Shown piece after piece: positions 1-8,000 of a stretch of DNA of 10,006 nucleotides. The notes under the pieces are model-generated. The model was given only the letters and a program-made list of their open reading frames with translations. It was not told the origin of the DNA and ran no database searches. How positions within the stretch are numbered: position 1 is the first letter of the stretch; every line of letters begins with the position of its first letter. Made by a program: the position numbers and the translations under genes. Source of the stretch: Candidatus Limimorpha equi (GTDB taxonomy: Bacteria; Bacteroidota; Bacteroidia; Bacteroidales; F082); the NCBI GenBank assembly GCA_018065885.1, contig JAGHSL010000338.1:1-10006 (forward strand), written 5' to 3'.

Positions 1-41
1 GCCCGGGTGTGCAGATCGATTTAAAATCAGTAGCAATCTAA
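1..41 (+). CDS. rplA: 50S ribosomal protein L1, C-terminal end (partial)
   Basis: Only the last 12 complete codons and the stop (TAA at 39-41) lie in the window; the gene runs off the left edge. Reading from base 3 gives PGVQIDLKSVAI and then stop. That suits the C-terminus of Bacteroidota L1, which usually ends in a short stretch of this kind (recalled from family knowledge, not searched). The placement is also the expected one: rplK-rplA-rplJ-rplL-rpoB-rpoC is the common bacterial order. L1 forms the mobile L1 stalk of the large subunit near the E site and often represses its own mRNA. The stop is 21 bases before the rplJ start, so the two genes are very probably co-transcribed. The call depends on synteny and 12 residues, so it is likely but not certain. 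Confidence 0.82.
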   Translation, partial: PGVQIDLKSVAI

Positions 42-62
42 ATTTGAAAGGAAGTTATTGAA

Positions 63-587
63 ATGAGAAAAGAAGATAAAAATATCGTTATCGACTCCAT
101 ACTCAGCGAATTGCAAGCTTGTCCTAATTTCTACCTGACTGACGTTTCAGACCTTAACGCTGAAAAGACCAGCCAACTGAGAAGACAATGCTTCAATAGT
201 GGCATTAAGATGTTGGTCGTAAAGAACGCTCTTCTGCATAAAGCAATGCTGAAGATGGAAGGCAAGGATTTCGACAGCCTTTATGACGTTCTTCATGGCT
301 CAACAGCCGTCATGCTTTGCGAGACCGGCAACGCTCCCGCAAAATTGATAAAGAATTTCCGTAAGACCAGTGATCGTCCTATCCTGAAAGGCGCTTTCAT
401 CGAAGAATGCTGCTACATTGGCGACAACATGATTGACGCTCTGTGCAACGTTAAATCGAAGAACGACCTCATCGCCGACGTCATTGCCCTGTTGCAGTCA
501 CCTATCAAGAATGTTATCGGTTCCTTGCAGTCAGGTGGTCAGAAACTGTGCGGTATTCTTGAAACATTATCAAACAAAGCAGAATAA
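63..587 (+). CDS. rplJ: 50S ribosomal protein L10
   Basis: Encodes the 174-residue stalk base protein L10 (uL10), which binds 23S rRNA near the GTPase centre and holds the L7/L12 dimers. The length is normal for bacterial L10. The N-terminal RNA-binding domain spans roughly residues 1-135 and has the family pattern: an early helix, a strand FYLTDVSDL at about 23-31, and the segment KMLVVKNALLHKAM near 49-62, matching the usual 'vvKNtLl.kA' region. The C-terminal helix, about residues 145-174 (from SPIKNVIGSL onward), is the platform for L7/L12 dimers. The ATG at 63 is preceded by an AGGA core at 49-52 with usable spacing, and no earlier in-frame start fits behind rplA. The protein has several cysteines, including a CC pair near residue 116, which is not typical but has no known role. 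L10, often as the L10-(L12)n complex, represses its own mRNA in many bacteria; no leader for that is visible in the short gap before this gene. Confidence 0.96.
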   Translation: MRKEDKNIVIDSILSELQACPNFYLTDVSDLNAEKTSQLRRQCFNSGIKMLVVKNALLHKAMLKMEGKDFDSLYDVLHGSTAVMLCETGNAPAKLIKNFRKTSDRPILKGAFIEECCYIGDNMIDALCNVKSKNDLIADVIALLQSPIKNVIGSLQSGGQKLCGILETLSNKAE

Positions 588-659
588 AAAAATTGAATGT
601 ATCGACATTCGCAACAAATTAACAAGTAAATTATTAACAATTTAAAAAATAGAAGTAAA

Positions 660-1037
660 ATGGCAGATCTTAAAGCTTTTGCTGAACAATTAGTGAATCT
701 TAGCGTGAAGGAAGTAAACGAACTCGCTACCATTTTGAAAGAAGAATACGGTATTGAACCTGCAGCTGCAGCTGTTGCTGTTGCTGCTGCTCCTGCTGAA
801 GGCGGTGCTGCCGCTGCAGAAGAAAAGACTTCTTTCGATGTCATCCTGAAGTCAGCCGGTGCTCAGAAACTGGCAGTCGTGAAGCTGGTGAAGGAACTCA
901 CAAGCCTCGGCCTGAAGGAAGCTAAGGAATTGGTCGACGGTGCTCCTAAGGCTATCAAGGAAGGTGTGAGCAAAGACGAAGCTAATGCACTCAAAGCTCA
1001 ACTCGAAGAAGCTGGTGCAGAAGTTGAAGTTAAATAA
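660..1037 (+). CDS. rplL: 50S ribosomal protein L7/L12
   Basis: Encodes the 125-residue acidic stalk protein L7/L12 (bL12), present in several copies per ribosome, which recruits and stimulates elongation, initiation and release factors. Three parts are visible. Residues 1-33 form the N-terminal dimerisation helix pair (starting MADLKAFAEQLVNLSVKEVN). Residues about 34-56 are an Ala/Pro/Gly-rich flexible hinge, encoded by a GCT/GCA-rich stretch at roughly 759-820. Residues about 57-125 are the globular factor-binding domain, with the conserved KTSFDVIL, KLAVVKLVKELT, LGLKEAKELVDGAP and the C-terminal KAQLEEAGAEVEVK. Length and motif order are normal. The ATG at 660 follows an A-rich, nearly SD-free leader (AGAAG at 651-655 at best), which is common in Bacteroidota. 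It lies 72 bases after rplJ. The stoichiometric need for more L7/L12 than L10 or polymerase makes the structures on both sides of this gene of regulatory interest. Confidence 0.98.
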   Translation: MADLKAFAEQLVNLSVKEVNELATILKEEYGIEPAAAAVAVAAAPAEGGAAAAEEKTSFDVILKSAGAQKLAVVKLVKELTSLGLKEAKELVDGAPKAIKEGVSKDEANALKAQLEEAGAEVEVK

Positions 1038-1071
1038 GAAGGATTTATTTCCCGCAAGTTTTGTGGCATTC

Positions 1072-1107
1072 AACCTCAGTTCCAAACAGATTTTTGGGAC
1101 TGAGGTT
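1072..1107 (+). promoter_or_regulatory. Stem-loop in rplL-rpoB gap; possible attenuator or RNase III site
   Basis: Bases 1072-1083 pair with 1096-1107 along an unbroken 12-bp stem containing a single G-U pair (1081/1098). The AAA at 1084-1086 can pair with TTT at 1093-1095, which would give 15 bp closed by a 6-base loop. No run of T follows the 3' arm; the next bases are mixed (TGTGCCTATTATT). It is therefore not a standard strong intrinsic terminator. In E. coli the rplL-rpoB gap holds both a partial terminator and an RNase III cleavage site, which lower and separate the polymerase message. A similar role here is inferred from position and shape only. Confidence 0.6.
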
Positions 1108-1191
1108 TGTGCCTATTATTCGCTTTAAGCGATTGCGCCCCCTTATTTTCATACGTCTTTAACGTTTTTTCACCCTTAAATAACTCATACA

Positions 1192-4100
1192 TTGGATACA
1201 AAATCAACTGAAAGAATTAGCTTCGCGTCAATTAAGAAGCCTTTTGAATATCCTGATTTTCTGGACATTCAACTTCAGTCTTTCAAGGAATTCTTCCAAC
1301 TTGAAACCAACCCTGACAACAGAAAGAACGAGGGTCTTTACAAGGTGTTCAAGGAGAATTTCCCTATCACCGACGCAAGAAACAATTTTGAACTCGAGTT
1401 CCTCGATTACTATATTGATGCTCCGCGCTACAGCATTGCGGAATGCATCGAACGTGGCGTCACCTATAGCGTCCCGTTAAAAGCTAAATTACGGTTGTCG
1501 TGCAACGATGCTGATCAGCAGGACGATTTCAAACAGATTACCCAAGACGTTTACCTGGGAACTATCCCGTACATGACGCCTCGTGGTACGTTTGTCATCA
1601 ATGGAGCTGAACGCGTCGTCGTATCTCAATTGCACCGTTCGCCTGGCGTGTTTTTCGGTCAAAGCCAGCATACCAACGGTACCATGTTGTATTCGGCCCG
1701 TATCATTCCTTTCAAGGGTTCTTGGATGGAATTTTCAACGGACATCAACAATGTGATGTACGCCTACATCGACCGTAAAAAGAAATTGCCTATCACCACT
1801 TTGTTGCGCGCCATCGGTTACGAAACCGATAAGGACATCCTTGACATTTTCAACCTTGCCGAAGAAGTTAAGGTTAGCAAGGCTGGATTAAAGCGCGTTT
1901 GTGGCCGTAAACTGGCTGCCAGAGTGCTTCATAGCTATTATGAAGATTTCGTAAACGAAGATACTGGTGAATGCGTATCCATTGAACGTAACGAAGTCAT
2001 CATCGACCGTGATGTTGAGCTTCAAGAAGAACATATCCAGAAGATTGTCGATTCAGGCGTGAAGACCATTCTCCTGCACATCGACCAGTCGGCTGAAGAA
2101 AAGGTGTCTGACTATTCTGTGATTTTCAATACCTTACAAAAAGATACATGTAATTCTGCTCTCGAAGCAGTCGAATATATTTACCGCCAGTTGCGTAATG
2201 CCGAACCGCCCGATGAGGAAACCGCCCGCGATGTCATCAATAAGCTGTTCTTCTCTGATAAGCGTTATGACTTGGGCTTGGTCGGCCGTTACCGCATCAA
2301 CCGTAAGCTGAATCTCGATATTCCTTTCGATACGAGAACGCTTACGCAGCAAGACATCATTGCCATCATCAAGTATTTGGTCGAGTTGCTGAGCAGCAAG
2401 GCCGATGTTGATGATATCGACCACTTGAGCAACCGTCGTATCCGTACCGTTGGCGAACAGCTTTCGGCTCAGTTTGGCGTCGGTTTGGCCCGTATGGCCC
2501 GCACCATTCGTGAAAGAATGAATGTGCGCGACAATGAAGTGTTTGCACCTACAGACCTTATTAATGCTAAAACCCTTTCATCGGTCATCAATTCGTTCTT
2601 TGGCACCAACCAGCTGTCACAGTTCATGGACCAGACGAACCCGCTGTCAGAAGTCACCCACAAGCGCCGTATTTCCGCTTTGGGCCCTGGCGGTCTGTCG
2701 CGTGACCGTGCAGGTTTCGAAGTGCGTGACGTTCACTACACACACTATGGCCGTCTTTGCACCATTGAAACTCCTGAAGGTCCTAACATTGGTCTGATTT
2801 CATCACTTTGCGTGTTTGCAAAGATTAATGACCTCGGTTTCATAGAAACTCCTTATCGTGAAGTTGTTGATGGTAAGGTTGATTTCTCAAAGGATCCTGT
2901 TTATCTCACCGCCGAACTGGAAGAGGATAAGATCATCGCTCAGGCCACAACGCCGGTTGATGATGAAGGCAGATTCATCGACAAGGAAATCAAGGTGCGT
3001 TATATTGCCGATTATCCTATTGTTCCTCCAGAGGAAATCAATTTGATGGATGTCGGTCCTAACCAGATCGCTTCAATCGCTGCTTCCTTGATTCCATTCT
3101 TGGAGCACGACGATGCTAACCGTGCCTTGATGGGCTCCAACATGATGCGTCAGGCTGTGCCGTTGATGAATCCTGAAGCTCCTATCGTCGGTACCGGCAT
3201 CGAACGCTATGTGGCCCGCGACTCCCGCGTGCTTACCATGGCTGAAGGCGATGGTGAAGTCGTTTTCGTCGATTCCACTAAGATTGTCGTCAGATATGAC
3301 CGCACCGACGAACAGCGTCTGGTCAGCTTTGATGATGATGTGAAGACTTATATGCTTACCAAGTATTGCCGCACTAACCAAGGTACGAGCATCAATATCA
3401 AACCTATCGTCCGTAGAGGTCAACGCGTCACCAAGGGTCAGATTATGACCGAAGGTTACGGCACTCAGAACGGCGACCTGGCATTGGGTCGCAACCTGAA
3501 GGTTGCCTTCATGCCTTGGAAGGGCTACAACTATGAGGATGCTATCGTGATTTCGGAACGTATCGTTAAGGAAGACCTCTTCACTTCGGTTCACGTTGAA
3601 GAGTTCTCGCTTGAAGTGCGTGACACGCGCCGTGGTCTTGAAGAATTGACCAATGATATTCCGATTGTCAGTGCAGAAGCCACTAAGGACTTGGACGACA
3701 ACGGTTTGATTCGCGTTGGTGCCGAAGTTACCGAAGGCGACATCCTGATTGGTAAGATTACGCCTAAGGGCGAAACCGATCCTACACCGGAAGAAAAGCT
3801 CCTGAGAGCCATCTTCGGTGATAAGGCTGGCGATGTGAAGAACGCTTCGTTGAAGGCTGGTCCTTCGATGAAGGGTGTTGTCATTGGCAAACGTCTGTTC
3901 TCACGCTTGCAGAAAGACCGTAAGTCGCGCGCCAAGGATAAGGAAGATATGGCAAAAATCGATGCTCAAGCCGAAAAAGAGCTTGCAGCATTGAAGAACG
4001 TCCTGGTTGACAAGCTGATGCAGATTCTTGGCAACCATACATCATGTGGCGTTTATGAAAACTTCAAGTCGAATCCTTTAGTTGCCAAGAAGGTGAAATT

Positions 4101-5040
4101 CACGGCAAAGGGTTTGCTCGAAATAGATTTCCTCAATGTCAATCCTACGAAGTGGACTTCCGACGAAAAGACCAACGAACTCGTGTGCGCTACCATCGAC
4201 AACTATATTGTGAAGCGCAAGGAAATCGAAGGTAAGTTTAACCGTGAAAAATATGCCGCCGGTGTCGGTGACGAATTGCCGAATGGCATCGTCCAGATGG
4301 CTAAGGTTTATGTTGCCAAGAAGCGTAAGCTGATGATTGGTGATAAGATGGCTGGCCGTCACGGTAACAAGGGTATCGTTTCGAAGATTGTGCGTGCCGA
4401 AGATATGCCTTTCTTAGCTGACGGTACTCCTGTCGATATCGTTCTGAACCCTCTGGGCGTGCCTTCACGTATGAACTTGGGTCAGATTTATGAAACCGTG
4501 CTCGGTTGGGCAGGTCATGAACTGGGTCTCAAGTTTGCTACACCTATTTTCGATGGTGCAACGCTTGATGAAATCAACGGTTATATGGAAAAGGCTGGTC
4601 TGCCTGCCAATGGCCGTATGCAGCTTTATGATGGTGAAACAGGTCAGCCTTTCGATCAGCCTGCAACAGTGGGTTACATCTACATGCTGAAACTGCACCA
4701 CATGGTCGACGACAAGATGCACGCTCGTTCAATCGGTCCTTACTCGCTGATTACGCAGCAGCCTCTGGGTGGTAAAGCTCAGTTCGGTGGCCAGCGTTTC
4801 GGTGAAATGGAAGTCTGGGCTTTGGAGGCATTCGGCGCCAGCAACGTGCTGCAGGAAATCCTTACCATTAAGTCTGATGACGTCAATGGCCGTGCCAAGG
4901 CTTACGAAGCTATCGTCAAGGGTGCTAACTTCGAGACACCTGGCATTCCTGAGTCATTCAACGTGTTGATTCACGAATTGCGTGGCTTGGGCCTCGAAAT
5001 CACCTTCAAGGATAAGGATGGTAAAGTCCTGAATTGTTAA
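1192..5040 (+). CDS. rpoB: DNA-directed RNA polymerase subunit beta
   Basis: Encodes the 1282-residue beta subunit, which with beta' forms the active-site cleft and binds the growing RNA and the rifamycins. The start is read as TTG at 1192: an in-frame TAA at 1177-1179 closes the frame upstream, no ATG or GTG lies between, and the next in-frame ATG is more than 120 codons inside conserved sequence. Recognisable segments are: the N-terminal protrusion/lobe (YPDFLDIQLQSF near residue 20, INGAERVVVSQLHRSPGVFF near 140); the rifampicin cluster at residues 474-500 (QLSQFMDQTNPLSE); GYNYEDAIV with acidic E782/D783; GKITPKGETDPTPEEKLL from 854; GDKMAGRHGNKG at 1050-1061 with active-centre lysines K1052 and K1060; and the C-terminal QQPLGGKAQFGGQRFGEMEV clamp-joining segment. 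Residues matching E. coli Q513, D516, H526, R529, S531 and L533 are Q477, D480, H490, R493, S495 and L497, all the susceptible type. A charged, poorly conserved insert at about 906-1030 corresponds to the E. coli SI2 position. Ends 30 bases before rpoC. Confidence 0.98.
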   Translation: MDTKSTERISFASIKKPFEYPDFLDIQLQSFKEFFQLETNPDNRKNEGLYKVFKENFPITDARNNFELEFLDYYIDAPRYSIAECIERGVTYSVPLKAKLRLSCNDADQQDDFKQITQDVYLGTIPYMTPRGTFVINGAERVVVSQLHRSPGVFFGQSQHTNGTMLYSARIIPFKGSWMEFSTDINNVMYAYIDRKKKLPITTLLRAIGYETDKDILDIFNLAEEVKVSKAGLKRVCGRKLAARVLHSYYEDFVNEDTGECVSIERNEVIIDRDVELQEEHIQKIVDSGVKTILLHIDQSAEEKVSDYSVIFNTLQKDTCNSALEAVEYIYRQLRNAEPPDEETARDVINKLFFSDKRYDLGLVGRYRINRKLNLDIPFDTRTLTQQDIIAIIKYLVELLSSKADVDDIDHLSNRRIRTVGEQLSAQFGVGLARMARTIRERMNVRDNEVFAPTDLINAKTLSSVINSFFGTNQLSQFMDQTNPLSEVTHKRRISALGPGGLSRDRAGFEVRDVHYTHYGRLCTIETPEGPNIGLISSLCVFAKINDLGFIETPYREVVDGKVDFSKDPVYLTAELEEDKIIAQATTPVDDEGRFIDKEIKVRYIADYPIVPPEEINLMDVGPNQIASIAASLIPFLEHDDANRALMGSNMMRQAVPLMNPEAPIVGTGIERYVARDSRVLTMAEGDGEVVFVDSTKIVVRYDRTDEQRLVSFDDDVKTYMLTKYCRTNQGTSINIKPIVRRGQRVTKGQIMTEGYGTQNGDLALGRNLKVAFMPWKGYNYEDAIVISERIVKEDLFTSVHVEEFSLEVRDTRRGLEELTNDIPIVSAEATKDLDDNGLIRVGAEVTEGDILIGKITPKGETDPTPEEKLLRAIFGDKAGDVKNASLKAGPSMKGVVIGKRLFSRLQKDRKSRAKDKEDMAKIDAQAEKELAALKNVLVDKLMQILGNHTSCGVYENFKSNPLVAKKVKFTAKGLLEIDFLNVNPTKWTSDEKTNELVCATIDNYIVKRKEIEGKFNREKYAAGVGDELPNGIVQMAKVYVAKKRKLMIGDKMAGRHGNKGIVSKIVRAEDMPFLADGTPVDIVLNPLGVPSRMNLGQIYETVLGWAGHELGLKFATPIFDGATLDEINGYMEKAGLPANGRMQLYDGETGQPFDQPATVGYIYMLKLHHMVDDKMHARSIGPYSLITQQPLGGKAQFGGQRFGEMEVWALEAFGASNVLQEILTIKSDDVNGRAKAYEAIVKGANFETPGIPESFNVLIHELRGLGLEITFKDKDGKVLNC

Positions 5041-5070
5041 ACTAACGTTTGAAAATAATAAGGAATATAT

Positions 5071-8000
5071 ATGGTCAATAACACAATTAATAGCAACTTC
5101 GACAGCATTACGGTCAGTTTGGCTTCTCCAGAATCAATCCTTGCCCGTTCACACGGTGAGGTCTTGAAACCGGAAACCATCAACTACCGCACTTACAAGC
5201 CTGAACGTGACGGTTTGTTCTGCGAAAGAATTTTCGGACCTGTAAAAGACTGGGAATGCCACTGTGGTAAGTACAAGCGCATCAGATACAAGAATATCGT
5301 GTGCGACCACTGCGGTGTTGAAGTGACTGAAAAGAAAGTCAGAAGAGAGCGCATGGGCCACATCAAGCTGGTGGTTCCGGTAGCTCATATCTGGTATTTC
5401 CGTTCATTGCCAAATAAGATTGGCGCTTTGCTGGGTATCCCGACAAAGAAGCTCGATGCCATCATTTATTACGAACGCTATGTTATCATTCAAGGCGGTG
5501 CTTTGGAAGGTGCTCCGATTCCGGACGATTCAGAAAACCGTACGGTTACGAGACTGGAATTCCTTACCGAAGAACAGTATCTTACCTTGATGGAACAACT
5601 GCCAATTGAAAACCAATATCTTAAGGATGATGATCCTAAGAAATTCATCGCTAAGATGGGTGCTGAGGCAGTTTATGATTTGCTGGCTTCATTGGACATT
5701 GACGCCGAAGCTGACAAGCTCCGTGCAGAAGCCAATGATGTGAAGGCTCAGATGCGTAAGCAGGAACTGCTGAAACGCCTGCAGGTGTTTGAGGCTTTCC
5801 GCGAAGCAAATACACATATCGAAAACCGTCCTGAATGGATGATTGTGAGCGTGGTGCCGGTCATTCCTCCGGAGCTGCGTCCTCTCGTCCCGTTGGATGG
5901 TGGCCGTTTCGCTACTTCCGACTTGAACGACCTTTACCGTCGTGTCATCATCCGCAACAACCGTCTGAAGCGTTTGATTGAAATCAATGCTCCTGACGTC
6001 ATCATGCGTAACGAAAAACGTATGTTGCAGGAAGCTGTTGACTCATTGTTTGATAACTCACGCAAATCAAGTGCTGTTAAGACGGAATCCAACCGTCCGC
6101 TGAAATCCTTGAGCGACAGCTTGAAAGGCAAGCAGGGCCGTTTCCGTCAGAACTTGCTGGGTAAACGTGTCGACTATTCAGGCCGTTCCGTTATCGTTGT
6201 CGGTCCAGACCTTCACATGAATGAATGTGGTCTGCCGAAAGATATGGCTGCCGAATTGTTCAAGCCGTTTGTCATCCGCAAGCTCATCGAACGCGGCATC
6301 GTGAAGACCGTGAAATCGGCAAAGAAGATTGTCGACCGCAAGGATCCTGTCGTTTGGGATATCCTTGAAAACATATTGAAAGGTCACCCGATTCTCTTGA
6401 ACCGTGCTCCTACACTGCACCGTTTGGGTATCCAGGCCTTCCAGCCGAAACTCATTGAAGGTAAGGCTATCCGTTTGCACCCGTTGGTTTGTACGGCATT
6501 CAATGCTGACTTCGATGGCGACCAGATGGCTGTCCACGTACCGCTGGGCAATGCCGCTGTCCTTGAAGCTCAGATTTTGATGCTTGCATCTCACAACATC
6601 CTGAATCCTTCCAATGGTGCGCCTATCACCCTGCCTTCTCAGGATATGGTTCTTGGTCTGTATTACATCACCAAGCCTCGTAAGAGTACGCCTGACCATC
6701 CGGTTAAGGGCGAAGGCATGTCGTTCTATTCGCCGGAAGAAGTCATCATCGCTTTGAATGAAGGCCGTGCCGATATGCACGCCATCATCAATGTGAGAGT
6801 CGGTGTCCGTGAAAACGACAAGATTGTCACTAAGAAGATTCAGACTACCGTTGGCCGTGTGTTCTTCAATCAGGTGGTTCCGGATGATTTCGGCTTTATC
6901 GATGAATTGTTGACCAAGAAGTCACTGCGTACCATCGTCGGTGACATGGTGAGACACGAAGGTACTGCTATCACCACCAAGTTCTTGGATGATATCAAGA
7001 ATATGGGTTACCGCATGGCTTATAAGGGCGGTTTGTCATTCAATTTGGGCAACGTGCTTGTCCCTGCCATGAAGAGCAACCTTATTTCAGAAGCTAATGC
7101 AAAGGCATCTGAAATCCGTGAATACGAAAAGATGGGCTTCATGGGTCCTAACGAACGTTACAATCAGATCGTTGACCTTTGGACTGATGTCAATGCCAAG
7201 TTGACTAAGGAAGTGATGAACGTCCTTTCGAGCGATGATCAAGGCTTCAATCCTGTATACATGATGCTGCACTCTGGTGCCCGTGGTTCTGAAGCACAGG
7301 TTTCACAGCTCTGCGGTATGAGAGGTTTGATGGCTAAGCCTATGAAGGCTGGTTCCGGCGGTTCCGAAATTATCGAAAACCCGATTCTTTCCAACTTCCA
7401 GGAAGGTCTGTCGGTTCTGGAATACTTCATTTCAACTCACGGTGCCCGTAAGGGTTTGGCTGATACCGCTTTGAAGACCGCTGACGCTGGTTACTTGACC
7501 CGTCGTCTGGTTGACGTTGCTCACGATGTCATCATTACCGAAAAGGACTGCGGCACATTGCGTGGCTTGACCGTTTCGCGCGGTGATGAAAAGAAGGAAC
7601 CAGGAAAGCACTCCTTATTATATGACCGTATCTTGGGCCGTGTCGCCTTGCACGACATCTTCCATCCTCAGACCAACGAACTTATCGTTGCCGGTGGCGA
7701 AGAAATCAACGAGGAACGCGCTGAAGCTATCGACGAATCACCATTGGAGAGCGTCGAAATCCGTTCCGTTTTGACTTGCGAATCGAAACGTGGCGTGTGC
7801 GCTAACTGCTATGGCCGCAACCTTTCGTCCAGCAAGCTGGTGCAAAAGGGTGAAGCTGTGGGTGTTATCGCTGCCCAGTCAATCGGTGAACCTGGTACTC
7901 AGCTGACTCTGCGTACCTTCCACCAAGGTGGTAAGGCATCTAAGAATCTGGTCGCTTCAAGCGCCGAAGCCAAGTACGACGGTTATCTTGAAATCGATGA

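Noticed and set aside
433..645. 70-codon + strand frame overlapping the end of rplJ
   Set aside because: Out-of-frame shadow of rplJ with no start signal and no family resemblance.
759..820. GCT/GCA-rich short tandem-like repeat
   Set aside because: It encodes the normal Ala-rich hinge of L7/L12 and is not a separate repeat element.
539..844. 101-codon minus-strand frame across the rplJ-rplL junction
   Set aside because: Its Ala/Ser-rich N-terminal part is the complement of the rplL hinge codons, and it spans two real genes and their gap.
1038..1191. Possible internal promoter before rpoB
   Set aside because: TTTG occurs at 1060, 1093 and 1106, but none is followed at the usual 19-21 base distance by a good TAnnTTTG; the best candidate (TATTATTC at 1114) matches only weakly.
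2611..2685. Possible rifampicin-resistance changes in RpoB
   Set aside because: All main contact positions carry the susceptible residue. The T at residue 482 (E. coli N518) is, as I recall, the usual residue in Bacteroidota rather than a resistance change.
3073..3594. 173-codon open frame on the minus strand within rpoB
   Set aside because: Shadow of rpoB; the + strand frame carries conserved RpoB motifs throughout, and the minus-strand translation has no recognisable domain.
6178..6780. 200-codon open frame on the minus strand
   Set aside because: It lies wholly inside the catalytic core of rpoC, in a region where the + strand protein is fully conserved. Its translation resembles no family I know and is explained by the codon use of rpoC.
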